DNA from: Candidatus Omnitrophota bacterium
Lineage (GTDB): Bacteria > Omnitrophota > Gorgyraeia > Aquiviventales > Aquiviventaceae
DNA length: 10,039 nucleotides
Direction: 5' to 3'
Assembly (NCBI GenBank): GCA_016206675.1
Contig: JACQRD010000061.1
Location: 1-10,039 of the forward strand
Shown piece by piece: positions 6,361 to 10,039 of the stretch (position 1 is the stretch's first letter; each line of letters begins with the position of its first letter). Position numbers and translations under genes: made by a program. The notes under the pieces are model-generated. The model was not told the DNA's origin. It saw nothing but the letters and a program-made list of their open reading frames with translations, and searched no databases.

Positions 6361-7574
6361 GGCTTTTGGCGGCGCCACCCTTCGCGCAGCAGCGCCCGGA
6401 AGGACGCCCGGAACGTCGGGCTGAAGAGATAGCCGGCTGCGATGGCCAGATACCCCACCGCCAGCCACATGCGGATTGCCGGCGCCGGAAAGACGAACTG
6501 CAAGAGAAACAGGCTGATGAGCAGGACCGCCTCGCCCATGCCGAAGTTGAGATTGGCCAGGATCACCAACGCCAGCAGCGACTGGGCGGCCGTCAGGAAG
6601 ATTTCCTCAGATTGCCGCGCATCCAAGGCCATCGGCATCACATGGCCGCCGGAGATGGAATACACCAAGGGCAGCATCCCCACCAGCAGTGTCCACTGAT
6701 TCACCTTGGAGGAAATCAGCGTGCCCAGGCCGGCGGTGGGATTGCCGCGCAGCGCAAAAATGATCGCGACGATGAATTCCGGCGACTCAGACGCCAGGGG
6801 GGCGAGCCACTGGATCAGGATGAACTCCTCGATGCCCAGCCGGCGCGCGTTGTGCAGCAGGCCGTTGGCGAAGGGCTCCGCGGAGAGCCAAATTGCATAG
6901 GCCGGCAGCACAAAGAGCAGGATCGTAACGGCGCGCCGCCAGCTTCTCGGCAGCAAGGCCATGCGCTCCGGCGGCCCGGCCAATCCCGGCTCCTCCACCC
7001 CGCCCTGGCTGGCCTTGCGGATATACACGATGAAGAGTGCGAGCAGCACGGCCGTGTCGATCAGCGACAGGCTGCGCTTCAGCGGCAGGAGAAAGGCGTA
7101 GACGGTGGCCAACAGCAGGGTGAGCAGCTCCAGCCGCTGCTTCGGCTCCACATGCACCACGGGCTTGCGGCTGACGAACCAGGAGGCAAAGAGCACCGTG
7201 GACCAGCCCAGGCCGATGAGCAGCCGGTTGGCGCCGGTCATGTTGGCGGCGGCGAAGGCGATATAGCTGGGGTCGCGCGCCGCCTTCCATGCCAGGTACA
7301 TGTCGACCGCGTACTCGGGCAGCACCGCCACCAGCGCGAGAAAAGCCAGCGCGAGCGCCTGGGAGATTTCAAGCTGGGCCAGCTCCGCCGCCCAAGAGAG
7401 CAAGGTGGCGGCGCCGAAAATCGCCAAACCGGGCAGCACGGTTTCCGCCACAGGCCCCAGCGGCAAGTGCAGCAGGCCGTGGAGCACGATCCACTGGCCG
7501 ATGAGGCCGAGCGCGGCGGCCAGCAGCAGCCAGTCTCGAAGGAGGGTGATGCGGGGGTGGCGGTGCGGCAACAT
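6357..7574 (-). CDS. CaCA-family sodium/calcium-type cation exchanger
   Basis: This is a 405-residue integral membrane protein with about ten hydrophobic segments in two halves, separated by a charged loop around residues 185-215. Two related alpha-repeats are visible. Alpha-1 (about 80-123) has V-L-P-E-Y with E87, then A-A-A-N-M-T-G-A-N. Alpha-2 (about 256-300) has L-A-S-E-S-P-E-F with E266, then G-T-L-I-S-S-K-V-N-Q-W. Paired acidic residues in such repeats bind the transported cation in the sodium/calcium exchanger superfamily. The ion preference is not predictable here. The ATG at 7574 is preferred, 22 nt after the NIL-gene stop; a TTG at 7622 would extend the protein by 16 residues and overlap the NIL gene. 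Neither has a clear Shine-Dalgarno. It appears to be the last gene of the sulfur block, although a transport role there is not obvious. Confidence 0.85.
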   Translation of the reverse strand: MLPHRHPRITLLRDWLLLAAALGLIGQWIVLHGLLHLPLGPVAETVLPGLAIFGAATLLSWAAELAQLEISQALALAFLALVAVLPEYAVDMYLAWKAARDPSYIAFAAANMTGANRLLIGLGWSTVLFASWFVSRKPVVHVEPKQRLELLTLLLATVYAFLLPLKRSLSLIDTAVLLALFIVYIRKASQGGVEEPGLAGPPERMALLPRSWRRAVTILLFVLPAYAIWLSAEPFANGLLHNARRLGIEEFILIQWLAPLASESPEFIVAIIFALRGNPTAGLGTLISSKVNQWTLLVGMLPLVYSISGGHVMPMALDARQSEEIFLTAAQSLLALVILANLNFGMGEAVLLISLFLLQFVFPAPAIRMWLAVGYLAIAAGYLFSPTFRASFRALLREGWRRQKP

Positions 7575-7596
7575 CGGCGCAAGTCGCCGGACGAAC

Positions 7597-7839
7597 TTAC
7601 TGGCCGACGACGTCTCCGACAACGGGCTCGACTTTCACGCCCTTCTTCTCGAGGAAGACCACCGCCTTCTTAAACGCGTCTTCGGAGCCTTCCAGCTCCA
7701 GCGTGACTTCCCCGACGTTCTCCGTCACGCGTGCGCGGCGGATGTTGGGGATGATGTCATACTCCTTGGCCATCATGTAGATGACCGGCTCCTTGATCAG
7801 ATGCTGCGGAAAAATCAACGTCACCTGCTTCTTGGCCAT
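7597..7839 (-). CDS. Stand-alone NIL domain protein
   Basis: This 80-residue protein consists of one NIL domain, the small ferredoxin-like fold also found at the C-terminus of MetN ABC ATPases and in ferredoxin fusions of anaerobic homocysteine synthesis. Visible hallmarks are V-T-L-I-F-P near the start, P-V-I-Y-M-M-A-K-E-Y-D-I-I-P-N-I, and the strand-helix-strand unit G-E-V-T-L-E-L-E-G-S-E-D-A-F-K-K-A-V-x-x-L-E-K-K-G-V-K-V-E-P. It has no cysteines or enzymatic motif. In MetN the domain binds methionine, so a ligand-sensing or sulfur-pathway accessory role is inferred. A very strong Shine-Dalgarno (AAGGAGGAGG, 7853-7844) lies four bases before the ATG. Confidence 0.88.
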   Translation of the reverse strand: MAKKQVTLIFPQHLIKEPVIYMMAKEYDIIPNIRRARVTENVGEVTLELEGSEDAFKKAVVFLEKKGVKVEPVVGDVVGQ

Positions 7840-7864
7840 CGGCCCTCCTCCTTAAAACCGTCAA

Positions 7865-7888
7865 TCATCGACACATTCACCCATCCAC
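7865..7888. repeat. Three degenerate octamers in the ThiS-NIL gap
   Basis: Bases 7865-7888 read as three consecutive octamers with consensus NCATYSAC, related to the GCATTCAC phase of the octamer at 6316-6360. They begin 4 bases after the stop of the ThiS-like gene on the minus strand. The array is short and could be chance. Confidence 0.35.
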
Positions 7889-7892
7889 TGTT

Positions 7893-8168
7893 TTAGCCGC
7901 CGGCGATCGCCGGGATGATGGAGACGTCGTCGCCCTCCTTCACCGCGGTCTGGTCGCCCTGCAGAAACCGGATATCTTCCTCGTTGACGAAGACGTTCAC
8001 GAAGCGGCGCAGCTTGCCCGATTCATCGCAGAGGCGCTCCTTCACGCCCGGATGCCGCCGCTCCAAATCGGCCAGCAGCTCGGTGACGGTCTTGCCCTCG
8101 CACTGCACCTCGGCTTGCCCGTTGGTCAGCCGCTGCAGCGGCGTCGGTATTCTGACGGTAATGGCCAT
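7893..8168 (-). CDS. MoaD/ThiS-family sulfur carrier protein
   Basis: This 91-residue beta-grasp protein starts M-A-I-T-V-R-I-P-T-P-L-Q-R-L-T and ends S-I-I-P-A-I-A-G-G. The exposed C-terminal Gly-Gly is the hallmark of carriers that are adenylated by a ThiF/MoeB-like E1 enzyme and converted to a thiocarboxylate as sulfide donor. The internal R-F-V-N-V-F-V-N-E-E-D-I-R-F-L-Q-G segment is typical of CysO/HcyS/MoaD-like members. Placement directly after a threonine synthase and near cysK suggests a role in cysteine or homocysteine synthesis rather than molybdopterin or thiamine synthesis. The second of two tandem ATGs (8168) is preferred because AGGAGG ends one base before the first ATG. Confidence 0.9.
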   Translation of the reverse strand: MAITVRIPTPLQRLTNGQAEVQCEGKTVTELLADLERRHPGVKERLCDESGKLRRFVNVFVNEEDIRFLQGDQTAVKEGDDVSIIPAIAGG

Positions 8169-8172
8169 CATC

Positions 8173-8178
8173 CCTCCT
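8173..8178 (-). promoter_or_regulatory. Ribosome binding site AGGAGG for the ThiS-like gene
   Basis: A perfect AGGAGG on the minus strand lies one base from the ATG at 8171 and four bases from the ATG at 8168. The spacing favours the second ATG. Confidence 0.6.
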
Positions 8179-8194
8179 GAGTTTGACCGGCAAC

Positions 8195-8256
8195 TGAAAA
8201 GTTTTCACTTTTAAGTTGTGGTTTTGACTTTTGCGTTTTGACTTCTACCTTTTCGT
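8195..8256. repeat. T-rich heptamer array in the thrC-ThiS gap
   Basis: From 8202 to 8256 the plus strand is a run of degenerate heptamers close to TTTTGAC, including exact copies at 8222-8228 and 8236-8242, with one 6-base unit at 8216-8221. It is flanked by the palindrome TGAAAAGTTTTCA at 8195-8207. The thrC stop codon (8247-8245) lies inside the array, so the last codons of thrC are made of repeat. The low GC content contrasts sharply with the neighbouring genes. Confidence 0.5.
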
Positions 8257-9495
8257 TGCGCTGCGCACGGCGTCCGCACAATTTGCCTCGAAGGAGGCGA
8301 GCGTCGGCTTGATCCTCATCGGCGCTTCCAAGCGGCCGACCAGCGGCTCCAGCGTCTTGAGGCCGTTGCCGGTGATGCACAGCACGAGAGACTCGTCGCG
8401 GGGGATGACGCCTTGCCCAATCAGCTTCTTCGCCACGGCGAGCGTGACCCCGCCGGCCGTCTCCGTGAAGACCCCTTCGGTTTCGCCGAGCAGCTGGATG
8501 CCCTGCACGATCTCTTCATCGGTGACCGCCTCGGCCCACCCCCCGGACTCCAGCACCGCTTTCGTCGAATAATAGCCGTCGGCCGGGTTGCCGATGGCCA
8601 GCGATTTCGCGATCGTCTTCGGCTTGACCGGTTTGACGATGTCGGAGCGCGCCTGGATGGCGGTCGCAATCGGGCTGCACCCCTCGGCCTGCGCCGCATA
8701 AAGCTTCGTATGGGCCTGGGGAATCAGGCCGAGCAGCTGAAACTCCTTGAACGCCTTCGCGATCTTGGTAATGAGCGAGCCGCTGGCGGCTGGAATGACG
8801 ATGTGCGCCGGCGCGCGCCAGCCCAGCTGCTCGGCCACTTCGAAACCGTAGGTTTTCGAGCCCTCGGCGTAATACGGGCGGATGTTGACGTTGACGAACG
8901 CCCAAGGATACTTGGCGCTGAGCTCCGCGCAGAGGCGGTTGACGTCATCGTAGGTGCCTTCGATGGCGACGACGGTGGGCCGGTAGACTTGCGACGCGAT
9001 CACTTTGCCGGTTTCCAGATCAGCAGGGATGAACACGAAGCAGTGGAACCCCGCCTTCGCGGCGTGGGCCGAGACGGCGTTGGCCAGGTTGCCGGTAGAG
9101 GCGCACGCGACGGTGTCGAAGCCCAGCTCCTTGGCCCGCGTCAGGGCGACGGAGACCACGCGATCCTTGAAGGAGAGCGTCGGGTGCGAAACCGAGTCGT
9201 CCTTGAGGTACAGCTCCTCTACGCCGAGCGCTTCCGCCAGCCGCTGGGCGCGGAAGAACGGCGTAAAGCCCGAGGCGTGCCCGACGGTCGGCTCGCCGTC
9301 GATCGGCAGCAGCTCGCGGTAGCGCCACAGCGAGGGCGGGCGCGCGGCGATGGCCTGGCGCGTCAGCGCGCGGCGGATGGCGTCGTAGTCGTAATCCACC
9401 TCGATGCTGCCGAAGCAGTACTCGCAGACGTTGATGACCTCTTTGGGGTAGAGGCGGCCGCACTCGCGGCACTTTAAACCGATCATATAACTCAT
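8245..9495 (-). CDS. thrC: Threonine synthase (PLP fold type II, Zn-ribbon form)
   Basis: This 416-residue cytoplasmic enzyme would convert O-phosphohomoserine to threonine and phosphate. Residues 9-27 form a small zinc-ribbon-like region with C-R-E-C and C-E-Y-C pairs, present in many bacterial and archaeal threonine synthases. The PLP lysine is K110 in H-P-T-L-S-F-K-D-R, the substrate-phosphate region is A-S-T-G-N-L-A-N-A at 132-140, and a later glycine-rich stretch reads I-P-A-A-S-G-S-L. Length is normal. Because a sulfur carrier follows and cysK precedes, an alternative is an O-phosphohomoserine-type sulfhydrylase using the carrier's thiocarboxylate. The start at 9495 has only a weak GAGA upstream. 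Its C-terminus runs into a heptamer array. Confidence 0.9.
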   Translation of the reverse strand: MSYMIGLKCRECGRLYPKEVINVCEYCFGSIEVDYDYDAIRRALTRQAIAARPPSLWRYRELLPIDGEPTVGHASGFTPFFRAQRLAEALGVEELYLKDDSVSHPTLSFKDRVVSVALTRAKELGFDTVACASTGNLANAVSAHAAKAGFHCFVFIPADLETGKVIASQVYRPTVVAIEGTYDDVNRLCAELSAKYPWAFVNVNIRPYYAEGSKTYGFEVAEQLGWRAPAHIVIPAASGSLITKIAKAFKEFQLLGLIPQAHTKLYAAQAEGCSPIATAIQARSDIVKPVKPKTIAKSLAIGNPADGYYSTKAVLESGGWAEAVTDEEIVQGIQLLGETEGVFTETAGGVTLAVAKKLIGQGVIPRDESLVLCITGNGLKTLEPLVGRLEAPMRIKPTLASFEANCADAVRSATKR

Positions 9496-9504
9496 TGTGG
9501 TCTC

Positions 9505-9572
9505 GTTTCAGGTTGCAGGTTCCAAGTTTCAAGAAGAACATCCCCTGAAACCTGGAACTTGAAACTTGGAAC
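9505..9572. repeat. Inverted pair of heptamer arrays (YTGRAAC) before thrC
   Basis: Bases 9545-9572 are four perfect tandem heptamers fitting YTGRAAC. Bases 9505-9532 are four heptamers in the opposite orientation, fitting the same consensus except for one C in one unit. The arms can pair in more than one register; the best is a perfect 15-bp stem of 9519-9533 with 9558-9572. The array begins one base after the stop codon of the TusA-like gene and ends 9 bases before the thrC start. There is no T tract after it on the minus strand. Confidence 0.75.
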
Positions 9573-9573
9573 T

Positions 9574-9843
9574 TTATGTAACAAGGGTCCTCTTGCGTAC
9601 TAAAAGCCGCACGCCGCCGGTGGCCGGCTCGCTGACGAGGATCTCATGCCCTTCGGCGCGCAAGGCGAAGGGGATGGCATCCAGCGCTTCGCCTTCATCG
9701 ATGTGCAGCTCCAGCACCTCGTGCTCCTTCATCGCGCCCAGCTGGGTGACGGCCTTGCGATACCCGTCGGGGCTGACGGCGCCACGCACATCGAGCGAGT
9801 GGTCCACCTTCAAGCCTTTGAGGTCCGAGGAGGTTGGGATCAT
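9574..9843 (-). CDS. TusA-like protein lacking the catalytic cysteine
   Basis: This 89-residue protein has the TusA/SirA fold pattern: L-D-V-R-G-x-V-x-P at 17-25, a helix, E-V-L-E-L-H-I-D-E-G-E-A-L-D-A-I-P-F-A-L-R-A-E-G-H-E, and a final strand R-L-L-V-R-K-R. In active TusA sulfurtransferases the motif is C-P-x-P with a persulfide-carrying cysteine. Here it reads S24-P-D-G, and there is no cysteine anywhere in the protein. It therefore cannot carry sulfur by the usual chemistry and may be a binding or structural paralogue. Its ATG overlaps the cysK stop (ATGA), implying translational coupling and a role linked to CysK. Confidence 0.85.
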   Translation of the reverse strand: MIPTSSDLKGLKVDHSLDVRGAVSPDGYRKAVTQLGAMKEHEVLELHIDEGEALDAIPFALRAEGHEILVSEPATGGVRLLVRKRTLVT

Positions 9844-10039
9844 GGCTGCTCAAAAAACGGGTGCATGCTGAGGTACCGCTCGCCGGTATCCGGCAGCACG
9901 GTGACCACGGTCTTGCGGCCGCCGAGCGTCTTGGCCACCCTCAGCGCCGCCCAGCACGCCGCCCCTGACGAGACGCCCACGAAGAGGCCTTCCTCCCTTG
10001 CCAGCCGACGGGCCATCTCATACGCATCTTCATCCGCCA
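9840..10039 (-). CDS. cysK: Cysteine synthase (3' part)
   Basis: These are the last 65 residues of a PLP fold-type II O-acetylserine (or phosphoserine) sulfhydrylase; the start is beyond the right edge. The visible part reads D-E-D-A-Y-E-M-A-R-R-L-A-R-E-E-G-L-F-V-G, then S-S-G-A-A, where the first Ser-Gly contacts the PLP pyridine nitrogen, then V-T-V-L-P-D-T-G-E-R-Y-L-S, the strongly conserved C-terminal signature of CysK/CysM. The sulfur source may be free sulfide or the thiocarboxylated carrier encoded downstream. The stop overlaps the TusA-like gene's start codon. CysK versus CysM cannot be decided from the tail. Confidence 0.92.
   Translation of the reverse strand, partial: ADEDAYEMARRLAREEGLFVGVSSGAACWAALRVAKTLGGRKTVVTVLPDTGERYLSMHPFFEQP

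Noticed and set aside
6366..7673. 435-residue plus-strand reading frame opposite the exchanger
   Set aside because: It is Gln/Arg/Gly-rich with no recognisable domain, while the minus strand encodes a clear membrane exchanger with both alpha-repeats. It is a shadow frame of a GC-rich gene.
8413..9477. 354-residue plus-strand frame opposite thrC
   Set aside because: Low-complexity Arg/Gly/Asp composition, no motif, and fully antisense to a convincing threonine synthase.

Overview
The window is about 10 kb of GC-rich bacterial chromosome with dense, mostly minus-strand genes, very short gaps and ATGA-type overlaps. The gene set points to an uncultivated Gram-negative-type anaerobe or chemolithotroph, for example Omnitrophota, Nitrospirota or a relative. 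It includes GlgA with a GH57 branching enzyme and a DUF4912 protein, and a ThiS-like carrier with a NIL-domain protein next to threonine synthase and cysteine synthase. This taxonomic guess is an inference and weak; nothing here is a phylogenetic marker.

Left edge (1-770, plus strand): the 3' tail of an unidentified gene ends inside a 109-bp element with perfect 18-bp terminal inverted repeats (MITE-like). A near-consensus sigma-70 promoter follows, driving a small exported protein of unknown function.

Glycogen block (765-6237, minus strand): the transcription order is DUF4912 protein, GH57 1,4-alpha-glucan branching enzyme, glycogen synthase GlgA, PfkB/1-phosphofructokinase-type kinase. The DUF4912 and GH57 genes are 1 nt apart. 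GlgA and the kinase share an ATGA. A long imperfect hairpin separates GH57 from glgA. Together these genes could polymerise and branch glycogen and feed hexose phosphate into or out of glycolysis.

Sulfur / amino-acid block (6357-10039, minus strand): the transcription order is CysK (3' part only), a TusA-like protein without any cysteine, threonine synthase, a MoaD/ThiS-type carrier ending in Gly-Gly, a NIL-domain protein, and a CaCA-family cation exchanger. This resembles sulfur-carrier-dependent cysteine/homocysteine synthesis clusters. The activating (ThiF/MoeB-like) and Mec/M67 peptidase partners known from related pathways are not in the window and might lie beyond the right edge.

Non-coding structure: there is no gene-free stretch above 300 bases. 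However, the five minus-strand gaps longer than about 50 nt each hold degenerate 7-10-base words repeated locally. In three of them the words are arranged as long inverted repeats. They start in or next to the stop codon of the preceding gene. The word differs from gap to gap, apart from two gaps that may share an octamer. This is the most unusual pattern in the window.
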